Source: Azophilus sp965200465 (GTDB lineage: Bacteria > Pseudomonadota > Gammaproteobacteria > Pseudomonadales > Azotimanducaceae). From it: a stretch of DNA of 64,000 bases. The number at the start of each line of letters is the position of its first letter. The first letter of the stretch is position 1. The stretch is from positions 2,108,001 to 2,172,000 of the forward strand of contig OZ241358.1 of NCBI GenBank assembly GCA_965200465.1. Reading direction: 5' to 3'. This document shows positions 25,294 to 34,628 of this stretch, in pieces. The notes under the pieces are model-generated. The model saw nothing but the letters and a program-made list of their open reading frames with translations. It was not told where the DNA came from and made no database searches. Made by a program: the position numbers and the translations under genes.

Positions 25294-27831
25294 ATGCCCA
25301 AACTTTTCGTTTTCGCCGCCGCGCTGACCCTGTTGCTCGGCTCGCCGCTGCAAGCGCTGGGCCAAGGTGAGCAGGGCGGAATCGTCGAGGAGATCGTCGT
25401 CACCGCCCAGAAGCGGGAGCAGACCTTGGATGACGTCCCCATTTCCATCTCCGTCATGCCCGGGGAGCAGTTACAGGCCCAAGGGCTCAACAACTTGGAG
25501 GAGGTGGCCACCTTCATCCCCGGCGTCATCGCCGAGCAGGGGGAGCTTGGCAACAACAGCACGGTCACGATTCGCGGCATTTCCTCGAGCGGCTTCAACA
25601 CGGCGTTCGAGCAGTCCGCCGCCGTGTTCAACGACGGCACCTACTACGGGCGCCCGCTGCAATCCGTCGCCGGCATTTGGGACATCCAACAGGTGGAGGT
25701 TCTGTTCGGGCCGCAGCCGGTCTATTTCGGGCAAAGCGCCATCGCCGGCCTGGTCAGCTACAAGAGCAACCGCCCGAGCCCCGGCGGCGACTTGGACGGC
25801 TACGTCTTCGCCGAAGCAGGCAACTTGGCCCACCGCAAGGTGGAGGGCGCCCTAACCATTCCCTTGGGAACGGATTGGGCGGCGCGGGTCGGCGGCAAGT
25901 TCCAGGAAACGGACGGCTGGATGACGCATCAATACACGGGGGAGGACGGTAATGCCAACGAAAACACCGCCTACCGCGCCTCCTTAGCCGGCGACGCGGG
26001 GAACTTGTCGGTTTTCGTCAAGCACGAGGGCTTCAAGCAGCAGACCAACGGGCTTAACACGGACGATGCGGTATGCGAACCTCAAGCCGCCCAAGCCGGC
26101 ATTCTGGCCCTTTGCGCCAATGCCCGCGCCGCCGGCATCGCCACCTATGAGTACGACCGGAACCTTAGCCGGGGCGGGTCGGTGTCAGCCCATGCCCTTC
26201 CCCAGGCTCGTTCGCCGGTGGGCAACCTGGATCTCACCCGGCTGCCCTTGTTTCACCACAGTGAGTTGGGTGCGGACGCGGATGGGACGAACTCCGTCCT
26301 GGAGCTGACCTACGACCTCCCCAACGACATCGTCGTCACCGCGCTGTCCGGCTACTCGGAATACCAATCCTTCGCCATGCAGGATTTCGACCGCAGCCCC
26401 TACGCCAGCCTCGGCTTTCCCTACTCCGAGGAGTACGACCAGTTCAGTCAGGAATTGCGGGCGCAGAGCAGCGGCGACGGAGACCTGCAATGGATGGCCG
26501 GGGTTTACTATCAGGATCAGGAACTGGCGATGACCTTGGACATCATCTCAGCGCTGCCCAACCCAATGGGGCCTTCCGGCACCAACGCCATTGAGTACAA
26601 CGAAGAAGCGGAATACTTTTCGGCCTTCGCTTCGGCCACCTACAACTTCAATGAGCAGTGGGCCTTGGACGTGGGCGCCCGTTGGCAGCAGGTGAAGAAG
26701 AACGCCTATCTGTGGACGGTGGATTCCTACCTGACGGACGCCGCCGGCAACCGCATCACCAACACCGGCCCGCCCAGCCCAGCGGGCACTGGCCTAACGG
26801 TGGCGCCCAACGGCACGGCGCCGGCCGGCTACTCCGGGCTGATCCCCATGATGGTCGCCGGGGACCGATGCCTGGGCGAAACCCCGAACGGCGATGATTG
26901 CGCGGCCACCCACCGCCCAGCGTTCCTGGCGGCCTGGGGCGGCGACACCAGCCTCAAGCGAACCGACCGGGACTTCACGCCGGACATCGCCCTGCGCTGG
27001 AAGTTCAGCGACGCCGGCAGCCTGTTCGCGCGCTATGTCGAAGGCTTCAAGGCCGGCGGCTTCAGCCGCGGCTCGTCTTCGTTCATCGTGGCCACCAAGG
27101 GTCTCTATGACCCGGAAAAGGCCCGTTCGGTGGAACTGGGCGGCCGCTTCAGCTTCTTGGATGACCGGCTGCGCTGGAATCTTGTGGCCTATCGAACCAA
27201 GTACAGGGATCAGCAGGTCAACTCCGCGTTCGTCGACCCCATCACCAACGCCACCTTCTTCATCTTCATCAATGCGGCGGAATCCACCATCCAAGGCTTG
27301 GAGACCGACCTGTCGTTCGTGGCGGAAAACGGCTTCTTCGCCAAGGGGTCTCTGGCCGTCAACGACACCAAATACAACTCCTTCCCCAATGCCCAATGCC
27401 TGCACTCGGAGAGGATTGCCGGCGATTGCAGGCCCAATGGCACCATTGACCTTAGCGGCACCGCATTCGACGGCCTGCCGGACTGGACCTTAAGCTTCAG
27501 CGCCGGCTATGACTTCGACTTGGGCCGCAATCTGGGCCTGCTGCTGAGCGTCGATGGCGTCATCTACGACGAATGGGACAACACCCGGCCTTCCCAGCGA
27601 ACCTTTCAAGACCATCGGGAGCAGGACGGCTTCTCCATCTGGAACCTGCGGGCGGCGCTCTACTCCCAAGACCGCCGTTGGGAGGTGGCGGCTTGGGGCC
27701 GCAACGTGACGGACGAGCTTTACTGGCTGCGGCAGCCAGCGGGCGTGGGCGTCTTCGGCACCGATAACGCCAACGCCAGCCGCCCGGCCACCTACGGCCT
27801 GTCCGTTCGCTACAACATGGGTGGGCGCTGA
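25294..27831 (+). CDS. TonB-dependent receptor, first copy
   Basis: 845 aa outer membrane transporter. Signal peptide (LFVFAAALTLLLGSPLQALG), then a TonB-box region EEIVVTAQKREQTLDDVPIS, the plug domain (VTIRGISSSGF, QQVEVLFGPQPVYFG) and a long beta barrel ending GLSVRYNMGGR. GGAGAGG precedes the ATG. This subfamily is common in bacteria that import complex organics. The alkylsulfatase before it and the sulfatase after it suggest a sulfated substrate. Confidence 0.92.
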   Translation: MPKLFVFAAALTLLLGSPLQALGQGEQGGIVEEIVVTAQKREQTLDDVPISISVMPGEQLQAQGLNNLEEVATFIPGVIAEQGELGNNSTVTIRGISSSGFNTAFEQSAAVFNDGTYYGRPLQSVAGIWDIQQVEVLFGPQPVYFGQSAIAGLVSYKSNRPSPGGDLDGYVFAEAGNLAHRKVEGALTIPLGTDWAARVGGKFQETDGWMTHQYTGEDGNANENTAYRASLAGDAGNLSVFVKHEGFKQQTNGLNTDDAVCEPQAAQAGILALCANARAAGIATYEYDRNLSRGGSVSAHALPQARSPVGNLDLTRLPLFHHSELGADADGTNSVLELTYDLPNDIVVTALSGYSEYQSFAMQDFDRSPYASLGFPYSEEYDQFSQELRAQSSGDGDLQWMAGVYYQDQELAMTLDIISALPNPMGPSGTNAIEYNEEAEYFSAFASATYNFNEQWALDVGARWQQVKKNAYLWTVDSYLTDAAGNRITNTGPPSPAGTGLTVAPNGTAPAGYSGLIPMMVAGDRCLGETPNGDDCAATHRPAFLAAWGGDTSLKRTDRDFTPDIALRWKFSDAGSLFARYVEGFKAGGFSRGSSSFIVATKGLYDPEKARSVELGGRFSFLDDRLRWNLVAYRTKYRDQQVNSAFVDPITNATFFIFINAAESTIQGLETDLSFVAENGFFAKGSLAVNDTKYNSFPNAQCLHSERIAGDCRPNGTIDLSGTAFDGLPDWTLSFSAGYDFDLGRNLGLLLSVDGVIYDEWDNTRPSQRTFQDHREQDGFSIWNLRAALYSQDRRWEVAAWGRNVTDELYWLRQPAGVGVFGTDNANASRPATYGLSVRYNMGGR

Positions 27832-27877
27832 GCGGGGCAGGCTCCGTACAAGGCGGCGTGTGACGCAGCTAGGGAGT

Positions 27878-27904
27878 GCAAGGGCGACCGATGATCGCTC
27901 TTGC
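27878..27904 (+). terminator. Hairpin after the TonB receptor gene
   Basis: GCAAGGGCGA at 27878-27887 and TCGCTCTTGC at 27895-27904 form a 10-bp stem with one G-T pair and a 7-nt loop, about 45 nt after the stop. There is no T-run, so termination is only possible. Confidence 0.4.
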
Positions 27905-28023
27905 CCGCGGGAGGGCAAACTAGGCATGCGCACAGGCGGGAAAACGCCATTTTCGTCCCCGGGCCAAGGGGCAGCGGCAAGCCCTGTCTTTGCCCTGCCG
28001 TTTAGGTGCAGCCGAGCCCCCGG

Positions 28024-29547
28024 ATGCATTGGCTGCCGGGCTTGACCGTTCTGTTTTTGCTCGCCGCTTGCGGCCGGCAGGCCGATGACGGGCAAGGCCC
28101 AGCCAGCGGTTTGGACGCACGGGAAGATTCGTCCCGGCCGCCCAACATCCTGATCATTCTGGCCGACGATCTCGGCGTCGACAGCATCGGCGCCTTCGGC
28201 CAGCACGAACGCAACGCCGCCACCGCGCATTTGGACCAGCTGGCCGAGCGCGGCATGCGCTTCGACCGTTTTTGGTCGCAGCCCACCTGTTCGCCGACGC
28301 GAGTGAGCGCCCTCACCGGCCGCTACAGCTTTCGCCACGGGGTCAGCGGCCCGCTCTGGGGGCAGGAGGATCATCTGGAGGTTCCCATGCCAGCGCCGCC
28401 GCCCGGCTCGCCCAAGGTGCTCGACTACAGCCCATTTGGCCCGCGAACGCCGGAGATCCTGCAGGCTGAAGCCAATATGCGCGATCCGTCGCCTGGAAAG
28501 GCGCCCAAGGGGCCGAGCCCCGATGAACTGATGCTCCCCGCCTTGCTCAAGGCGCTGCCGACACCTTACGCCACCGCCGCCGTCGGCAAGTGGCACATGG
28601 CGGACCGGGAAAACGGCTGGCTGGAGCATCCCAATGACGTGGGCTTTGACTACTTCTCCGGCCCGCTCTCCGGCGCTTTGCCCAGCTTCTTCGCCTGGCA
28701 GCATGTGGAGAACGGCGAACCCAGCCAGCAATTCGGTTATGTCGATCAGTTTTCGGTGGGCGCCGCCTTGCGTTGGCTTGAGGGGCAGGCACCTAGCCAG
28801 CCCTGGTTCCTCTGGTTCAGCTTCGTCAACCCCCACGAACCCTTCCATGCGCCGCCCGCCGAACTGATTCAGTCCGAGGAATTGCAGGCGTTGGACCCGG
28901 AGGGCGTGACGGACGACAACATCCCGCTCTACTTCAAGGCGCAAGTGGAGGCGATGGACACCCTGGTGGGGCAATTGCTGGCGGGCATCCCGCAGGAGCA
29001 ACTGGCCAACACCTACATCTTCTGGCTGGGCGACAACGGCGACGACGTTTGGACAAGGCCAGCCAGCGAGCAAAGCCCCAACCGCTTCAAGATCACCGTA
29101 TATGAGGGCGGCGTGCGCGTCCCCTTCATCGCCGCCGGGCCGGGCATCCGGGCGAACGCCGTCAACTCCTCCTTGGCCCATGCGGTGGACCTCTTCGACA
29201 CGGTGGTGGAACTAGCCGGCGGAGATGCGCAATGGGCACGGCGGGAGCGAACCATCGACTCCCAGTCCTTCGCCGGGCAGCTGCTGTCTTGGGAGAATGC
29301 GCCGGCAAGGCAATGGAATTACACGGACCTCAACATTTCTCCGATGTTCGGCGGGCAGATCTCCGCCATTCGCAACGACGCATACAAGCTGATCACGCGC
29401 ACGGGCAAGGAGGACAGGGAGGAGCTGTACCACCTGCCCTCAGACCCCGGAGAGCGGCGCAATCTGATAGGGGCTATGGATGCGGATGCCGCCGCCCAGG
29501 AGAACTACGCGGCGCTGCAAGGGCAGTTGCGGGAATTGACGCAGTAG
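28024..29547 (+). CDS. Sulfatase (lipoprotein), first copy
   Basis: 507 aa. MHWLPGLTVLFLLAACG is a lipoprotein signal with LAAC lipobox, so the enzyme is likely anchored to a membrane. The catalytic signature CSPTRVSALTGRYSFRHG provides the Cys to be converted to formylglycine, and PNILIILADDLGVDSIG holds metal-binding Asp. KWHMADRENGW is the second conserved block. The sulfate ester hydrolysed is unknown. The ATG at 28024 was preferred to a GTG at 28006. Confidence 0.9.
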   Translation: MHWLPGLTVLFLLAACGRQADDGQGPASGLDAREDSSRPPNILIILADDLGVDSIGAFGQHERNAATAHLDQLAERGMRFDRFWSQPTCSPTRVSALTGRYSFRHGVSGPLWGQEDHLEVPMPAPPPGSPKVLDYSPFGPRTPEILQAEANMRDPSPGKAPKGPSPDELMLPALLKALPTPYATAAVGKWHMADRENGWLEHPNDVGFDYFSGPLSGALPSFFAWQHVENGEPSQQFGYVDQFSVGAALRWLEGQAPSQPWFLWFSFVNPHEPFHAPPAELIQSEELQALDPEGVTDDNIPLYFKAQVEAMDTLVGQLLAGIPQEQLANTYIFWLGDNGDDVWTRPASEQSPNRFKITVYEGGVRVPFIAAGPGIRANAVNSSLAHAVDLFDTVVELAGGDAQWARRERTIDSQSFAGQLLSWENAPARQWNYTDLNISPMFGGQISAIRNDAYKLITRTGKEDREELYHLPSDPGERRNLIGAMDADAAAQENYAALQGQLRELTQ

Positions 29548-29652
29548 CCGGGGGAAAGGGGATGATGTTAATCTTTGTCCCTAGGCGCGGCCCAAGGCTC
29601 AGAGCGCCCATTTTGGAAGCTTGCTCTCCCTTTCCTTACAGGTTGTTTTGGC

Positions 29653-30432
29653 TCAGGGCATTTCGGACTTTTTGAGGGGGAGCGCCTCGGTCGCCCGGGG
29701 CGCATGTTCGGGTGGAGCTCGGCGATCATCCCGAAGCTGCTCGGCGCTTCGAGCTTCTATAGCGCATGGGGCAGGCGCCCGAAGCGGACAGCGAGCGACG
29801 GAATCAAAACGTGGCAAGCCACTATGCTGCCATGCGTTTAATTGCTGAGTATCAAGGACATAGTTCAGGTCGCCGAGTCGCAGGATGGAGTAGGACCGGC
29901 AGTTGCTGTCCGCTGGTCGATCCTGCCTGTCCGGGTGCCCCGGACGTATGGAGAGGGCCGCCGATGGTGCGATATTGATGGGACAGCTAACGAACAGGTC
30001 TTCACAGGTCGGCATCGCCCGTTCCGGGTCCCTTGCCCATTGGTTCAGATAGCCGGCCAGCCCCCCGGCGTACTCCCCGAAAACCGTCTCCATGCCCCTC
30101 GCCAATTCATATATGGTCAATGCGCAAACGGCATGCAGTTCCGGGATCTGGCGGTCTTTCAGTCCGGAAAAAGCCCAAGCCCAGCATCTGCGAGCGCTGC
30201 CATTGAACTGGCCCAACATGAACGCTTGGCGCATGTCCGCGCCACCCATGCGCAGCTTAGGCCGCAGTCCGGCACAAGCCTTGGCCAGCATGAGGTCCAA
30301 GTAACCGTCGGCCAGCGCCGAGGTGACATGGGCCGGATGCTGCTTAAGACTTTGGCGATCGAATTGCGCCAAAGGCAGCAATGCCTCCTGACGGGTGCCG
30401 CAATTCAAGGTCGGGGGCGCGGTGGAGGTCAT
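29653..30432 (-). CDS. Unrecognised protein coupled to AbiEii-like nucleotidyltransferase
   Basis: 259 aa, no family recognised. The first 150 residues look helical (QAFMLGQFNGSARRCWAWAF, HAVCALTIYELARGMETVFGEYAGGLAGYL). The last 80 are rich in Pro, Arg and Ala and look disordered. The ATG at 30432 overlaps the stop of the nucleotidyltransferase gene (ATGA), so the two are translationally coupled. That makes it the candidate antitoxin or accessory partner. There is no winged-helix N-terminus as in AbiEi. Confidence 0.55.
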   Translation of the reverse strand: MTSTAPPTLNCGTRQEALLPLAQFDRQSLKQHPAHVTSALADGYLDLMLAKACAGLRPKLRMGGADMRQAFMLGQFNGSARRCWAWAFSGLKDRQIPELHAVCALTIYELARGMETVFGEYAGGLAGYLNQWARDPERAMPTCEDLFVSCPINIAPSAALSIRPGHPDRQDRPADSNCRSYSILRLGDLNYVLDTQQLNAWQHSGLPRFDSVARCPLRAPAPCAIEARSAEQLRDDRRAPPEHAPRATEALPLKKSEMP

Positions 30433-31181
30433 GGCGAGAGGCTTCCGGCCCCATCCCCGCCTTGTTTAGGGATAGGCACCGGCATGTCTTCAACCTGTCT
30501 AGATAGAAAGACCCGCGACATGCGTTGCGGCAAGCGTTCCAATGATAGGGACCAAGAGGCTTCTTCAAGCGTTTTTGCGTCCGTCGCATGCCAATCAAGA
30601 GACTGCGCGTCCAAGTATTCCGCTATGGATTCACTGACATTCCTATCGAGCTGGGAAAAAACATCTTGCAGGGCGCTGGGCGCCAATTGAGCACCGACTA
30701 CGATGTCATACAGATCCCGCACGGGGGGCGGGCGGACGGTCAAACTGAAATGCGCCAAGCGCCCGGCAATCTTCCCCATGAAGGCTTCTTGGGCGGACGC
30801 CGCCTGCACTGGCGTTCCGCAAATCCGTTCGGTGTCTTGGCGCCCAAGTCGAATAAAGGGGCTGTCGGTCAATGAGAAGGGTGTCCCATCCACCATGGCG
30901 GCAACCTCGTCAATGCGTGATACATTGATCTCTCTTGCGCCAGGCACGGAGCGTACAGCCTTGATCAGCGCCTCATCGTCTTGTTCAAGAACCTGCTTCA
31001 TTATTTCCACAGGCATGAACAAGTCGATGTCAGTGGACTTTCTGTGGTGCCACCTAGATGCCAGAATGCTCCCGCCGCTCATCACGACCATCTGCAAAGG
31101 AATGAACGGATGGAAGTGCTTCAATATGAGGATGAGCGGACGAGCCAAGTGCGGCGGCAGGCTTAATTCTGCCCTGTCCAC
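30429..31181 (-). CDS. AbiEii-like nucleotidyltransferase (toxin-type)
   Basis: 250 aa. SGGSILASRWHHRKSTDIDLF is the nucleotidyltransferase core (GS followed by DxDLF), and KIAGRLAHFSLTVRPPPVRDLYDIVV matches the K-x-R...RDxxD block of the AbiEii/MenT toxin family. Such proteins add nucleotides to tRNA or protein and act in type IV toxin-antitoxin and abortive infection systems. The start is GTG at 31181 with AAGAGG upstream. Base composition is lower in GC than its neighbours, which suggests transfer. Confidence 0.72.
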   Translation of the reverse strand: MDRAELSLPPHLARPLILILKHFHPFIPLQMVVMSGGSILASRWHHRKSTDIDLFMPVEIMKQVLEQDDEALIKAVRSVPGAREINVSRIDEVAAMVDGTPFSLTDSPFIRLGRQDTERICGTPVQAASAQEAFMGKIAGRLAHFSLTVRPPPVRDLYDIVVGAQLAPSALQDVFSQLDRNVSESIAEYLDAQSLDWHATDAKTLEEASWSLSLERLPQRMSRVFLSRQVEDMPVPIPKQGGDGAGSLSP

Positions 31182-31301
31182 GTCAACGCCCTCTTGCTGA
31201 CCCTGTACACCATCGTGCCTGCCCGTGCCTGCGGCTGAGCGTCAATTCTAACATGGAGCTACGCTAGGCCATTGGGCCAATTCTCCGGCCATGAACCCTG
31301 C

Positions 31302-31814
31302 TTATGCCGGGCTGCGGCTGGGGGCTGCGTGGAAGTCGATTCCTGCGGGAGCGAGCATCCAGCACAGGGGACTGGCAGTGTTGGTTTCCACGGCGGAAAG
31401 CCGCGCTTCCATGTAGGCCGCCGCGGGCGGGGCGTTTGTCAGCCGATGCTCCGCAGGCTGCTCGGCCGGCAGGCGCCACACCAAGCCGTGGCCGTGGTCT
31501 CGGGCCAGTTCGCCCAAGACGAAAGCGCTGTAGCCGGGCGTCAGGCCGGCGATGCGGGTTTGGCCGCGCCGCACCAAGGGTTCGACCTCGGCGCTCCACA
31601 GGCGCGTCAAATCATCGCCGGTCTCCACCAGCTTGCCGGCGCGGGGCGCCGCCCAAGAGGCGAAGGCGGGATGCGCAAGGCCCGTGCGCCAAACCACGAG
31701 ATCCACGAAATCATCCCGCCGGCCCGATGCCTTGGCCGCGCCAAAGGCGGGCATGGCGCTCGTCAAAGCGGCCCATGCCGATGCGGCCTTGGCGAATTCC
31801 CGGCGCGTCGTCAA
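31302..31814 (-). CDS. Tat-exported protein of the flavocytochrome cluster
   Basis: 170 aa. The start reads MTTRREFAKAASAWAALTSA, a twin-arginine signal, so it is exported folded. The start is TTG at 31814 with GGAGGG seven bases upstream. The rest (DDFVDLVVWRTGLAHPAFASW, LTPGYSAFVLGELARDHGHG) matches nothing I know. It lies 83 nt after the cytochrome gene. The p-cresol operon of Pseudomonas putida also has a small gene of unknown role (pchX) beside its flavocytochrome genes; equivalence is only a guess. Confidence 0.6.
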   Translation of the reverse strand: MTTRREFAKAASAWAALTSAMPAFGAAKASGRRDDFVDLVVWRTGLAHPAFASWAAPRAGKLVETGDDLTRLWSAEVEPLVRRGQTRIAGLTPGYSAFVLGELARDHGHGLVWRLPAEQPAEHRLTNAPPAAAYMEARLSAVETNTASPLCWMLAPAGIDFHAAPSRSPA

Positions 31815-31897
31815 GGCTCAGCCCTCCACTGGCGGCTTGGCCAAGCAGCCATTCCGGGCTTCACACCCCGATGCACCAGTGGGGATATGCCCAAGGC

Positions 31898-32284
31898 TCA
31901 ATCCTCCGCCGGCGGCTTGGCTAGGTAGAGGTTCAGGGCAGCCAGGTCCGCATCGCCGATCTCCGTCTTGCGGAAGAACGGCATGGATTTCACGCCTTGA
32001 CGCACCAAGAGGGTGATGTACTCGGCGGCGAGGTCGTCGCGTTCGGTGAGCAGCGCCGGCACTTTGCCTTGATAGCGGCGCTTGAGCGCCGAGGTGCCAG
32101 CCATGCCGGGGCCGGCGTCATGGCAGATGATGCACCATTGTTCATAGACCTGCTTGCCCCGGGCCGCGCCCTCGGCCGGTTCAGCCGCCTCGTAGCCGTA
32201 GGTTTCGATGATGCGCCACCGTTGCTCCTCGGCGAAAGCCCCCGGCGCGGCGGCGAGCAGGAACAAGACGATGCCGCGCCCCAC
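31898..32284 (-). CDS. Cytochrome c subunit of a 4-cresol dehydrogenase-like flavocytochrome
   Basis: 128 aa. A short signal (GRGIVLFLLAAAPGAFA) leads to a single-heme cytochrome c: YEQWCIICHDAGPGMAG is the CxxCH site, and GVKSMPFFRKTEI supplies the Met ligand. It would accept electrons from the flavoprotein encoded upstream on the same strand. The start is uncertain: GTG at 32284 fits the signal peptide best, although the frame stays open to 32584. The 205-nt gap to the flavoprotein gene shows no other gene. Confidence 0.75.
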   Translation of the reverse strand: MGRGIVLFLLAAAPGAFAEEQRWRIIETYGYEAAEPAEGAARGKQVYEQWCIICHDAGPGMAGTSALKRRYQGKVPALLTERDDLAAEYITLLVRQGVKSMPFFRKTEIGDADLAALNLYLAKPPAED

Positions 32285-32489
32285 CAAGCCGACGGGGGCG
32301 AAGCTTCGCAGCCCCTTGCTGGGCAGCGGGAGGCGGCGAAGGCGCGCACGCGCTAGGCAACGCCATCGGCGAAGTTCCACAGTCCGTTGATGGGTGGCGG
32401 AGGGGCCAAGCGCACACTGCCTGGGCGATGCGGCGCGGACCGCCCTTGCCGCAGCCGGGCGGAATGGACGATGCGCCACGGCCCCGCCC

Positions 32490-34172
32490 TCAGCCCCGCG
32501 CATCGCGCAAGTGCTTGGGCCAGATGCCGGATTTGCCAGCGGCCAGCACGCCGTTCGGGTCCAGCGCATCCTTGATGGCCTCATGCATCCGCAGCAGGGC
32601 GTGGTCGTTGAAGCTATAGACGCGCATCACGTCGTCCTGGAACAGGGCGTGGGTGCGGTATTCGCCCCAGCCATGCTCCGCGGCCAGGCGAATCATGCTC
32701 CGGTAGCGGGCCACCTCGGCCCGGTTCACCTCCTTGTTGCGGGTGACGTTGAAGCCCATCAGGTAGATGAAGCAGCGGTGGTACCAGCCGATGGGCAGGC
32801 GCCCGAAAAAGCCCGGCGGCAGGCGCCGGCCGCTGGCCATGAACGCCTCAAAGAACACGTCCTGGGCCTTGAGCACGCTGGCCGCGTCCTTGGGAATCAT
32901 GGGTGCGAAGTACAGATGCCCGGCGCTGGCGGCCTCCTGCGTGGACATCATGTCGTTCATCATCGCCTGCATGTCGAAACGGTTCAGGCTGGGAATGCCC
33001 AGATGCACCTTCTCCGCGTGGCCGAAGGTGTTGAGCTGCGCCTCCTGCTCCGGGCTTAGCGGGAAGGTGACCACCGGGCCGTGGTCTTCGCACCAGGCAC
33101 CCGGAATTTCCAGGAACTTCTCCTGGCAGTATTCCCACTGGGCGGCGATGATCTTCTCCGGGCCGTGGAACTTGACGTCCGCGCTCCAGAAGCCCAGGTT
33201 GTTGTCCGCCGCGTAGCGCTCCAGCTTGGCCGCATCCGGCCGGTGGGGCACGGCGATGATCTTCATCAGCTCCCGGTTGGCGAAGAACTGCTGCATGGCC
33301 TGCGGCGGCGCCCCCATCGGCGGCCCCTGCACCGGGCTGCCGAAATGCGTCATGCCATTGGCGATGCCGGAGTGGGTGACATGGGCCTCCACCTCGATGA
33401 GGCGCTGCAAATCCTCGAACTTGGGCACATAGACCATGCCGGAGCGGTAGGCCTCATGCTCCGGGCGCAGCTGAACGCCCATCTTGGTGACCACGCCGAA
33501 GTTCGACTGGGAGAAGATGCCGTCAATGTAGGGGCCGAAGCCGTAGTGGTATTCGGCGAACATGTTCGACCCCGGCAGGGCGCCCATGCCGGTGCGCAGC
33601 AGCTCTCCGGTGGGCAGCACCACCTCCATCCCGCATTGGTCGTGAAAGCGGTCCCGTCCGTAGGTGGTGGTGTGGGCGCAGCCGTGGTCCAGGGCGTTGC
33701 CGATGATGCTGCCCCAGGCCGGGTCCATCATCTCCATGGACAGCCGATAGCCCTTCTCCTGTATGTGGCGGAACAGGTCGAACAGGGTGACGCCGGGTTC
33801 GACGATGGCGTAATGCTTCTTGTCGTTGACCTCGATGATGCGGTTCATGCGCTTGAGGTCCAGCACCACGCTGTCCTTATAGACGGGCGCCGCGCCGCCG
33901 TAGCCCAGGTTCTTGCCGGTGCTGAAGGCGAAAATGGGAATGCGATGCTCGTTGCAGACCCGCATGATGGCCTGCACCTGCTCCGTGGAGCTCGGGGCGA
34001 CGGCGGCCGAGGCGGTCAGGTCCTCCTCCTCTCCCCAGAGCGGGGAGTAGGCGTCCCGGTACAGATCGACGTCCTCGTCGGCGGTGAACACCCAGCGCTC
34101 CCCGACAATGCGGGCGAACTTGCCGAGTGCGGCGCGAAATTCCGATTCCTCAACGCCCGGCGGCGTGCGCAT
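32490..34172 (-). CDS. FAD subunit of 4-cresol / 4-alkylphenol (eugenol-type) hydroxylase
   Basis: 560 aa flavoprotein of the vanillyl-alcohol oxidase/PCMH family. PSSTEQVQAIMRVCNEHRIP and FSTGKNLGYGGAAPVYKDSVV form the FAD-binding PCMH domain, and YGRDRFHDQCGMEVVLPTG is a family block. Such enzymes oxidise 4-alkylphenols (p-cresol, eugenol) to the benzylic alcohol or aldehyde in the periplasm and pass electrons to a cytochrome c. The cytochrome gene downstream supports the flavocytochrome form rather than an oxidase. The exact substrate is not decided. Confidence 0.87.
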   Translation of the reverse strand: MRTPPGVEESEFRAALGKFARIVGERWVFTADEDVDLYRDAYSPLWGEEEDLTASAAVAPSSTEQVQAIMRVCNEHRIPIFAFSTGKNLGYGGAAPVYKDSVVLDLKRMNRIIEVNDKKHYAIVEPGVTLFDLFRHIQEKGYRLSMEMMDPAWGSIIGNALDHGCAHTTTYGRDRFHDQCGMEVVLPTGELLRTGMGALPGSNMFAEYHYGFGPYIDGIFSQSNFGVVTKMGVQLRPEHEAYRSGMVYVPKFEDLQRLIEVEAHVTHSGIANGMTHFGSPVQGPPMGAPPQAMQQFFANRELMKIIAVPHRPDAAKLERYAADNNLGFWSADVKFHGPEKIIAAQWEYCQEKFLEIPGAWCEDHGPVVTFPLSPEQEAQLNTFGHAEKVHLGIPSLNRFDMQAMMNDMMSTQEAASAGHLYFAPMIPKDAASVLKAQDVFFEAFMASGRRLPPGFFGRLPIGWYHRCFIYLMGFNVTRNKEVNRAEVARYRSMIRLAAEHGWGEYRTHALFQDDVMRVYSFNDHALLRMHEAIKDALDPNGVLAAGKSGIWPKHLRDARG

Positions 34173-34349
34173 TGCCCTGCCCTATCACCAACCCCGTTGC
34201 AGGCCAAATTGTACACGCGCAAACCCGGCCTCCGCCAATGGCGCGGCAAGGCAATTCATGGCTGGGCCACAAGATTGCATGGAAACGGCGCCGTGCAGAC
34301 GCATAGGTACAATAACCCGCACTTCAATTGAGCCTGCGGGGCGGCAACC

Positions 34350-34628
34350 ATGAATGGGCCGATGTTCAGCTATTCCGAGGCGCACCGAGGCTTGAAGGCG
34401 CTGATGGACGCAGCCATCTCCAGCCGGGCGGCCATAACCATCACGCGAAGCAAAAGCGAGCCTGTCATCATGATCGCAAAATCGGAATATGATGCCTTGA
34501 TGGAAACGCTCCATCTCGTTCGCTCCCCTCGCAACGCCGAACGGTTGCGGGATGCCATCACCGAAACCAACGCCGGCAAGATGGTCAAGGCCAAGCTGGT
34601 TGATGGCGAAATCCACGAAGCGCTCTAA
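34350..34628 (+). CDS. yefM: YefM/Phd-type antitoxin
   Basis: 92 aa. MFSYSEAHRGLKALMDAA, ITITRSKSEPVIMIAKSEYDALMETLHLVRSP and NAERLRDAI are diagnostic for YefM. The N-terminal half binds operator DNA, and the C-terminal tail neutralises YoeB. Starts at 34350 or 34362 (MFSYSEA). The toxin gene begins inside its 3' end, as in the E. coli pair, and transcription is probably autorepressed. Confidence 0.93.
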   Translation: MNGPMFSYSEAHRGLKALMDAAISSRAAITITRSKSEPVIMIAKSEYDALMETLHLVRSPRNAERLRDAITETNAGKMVKAKLVDGEIHEAL

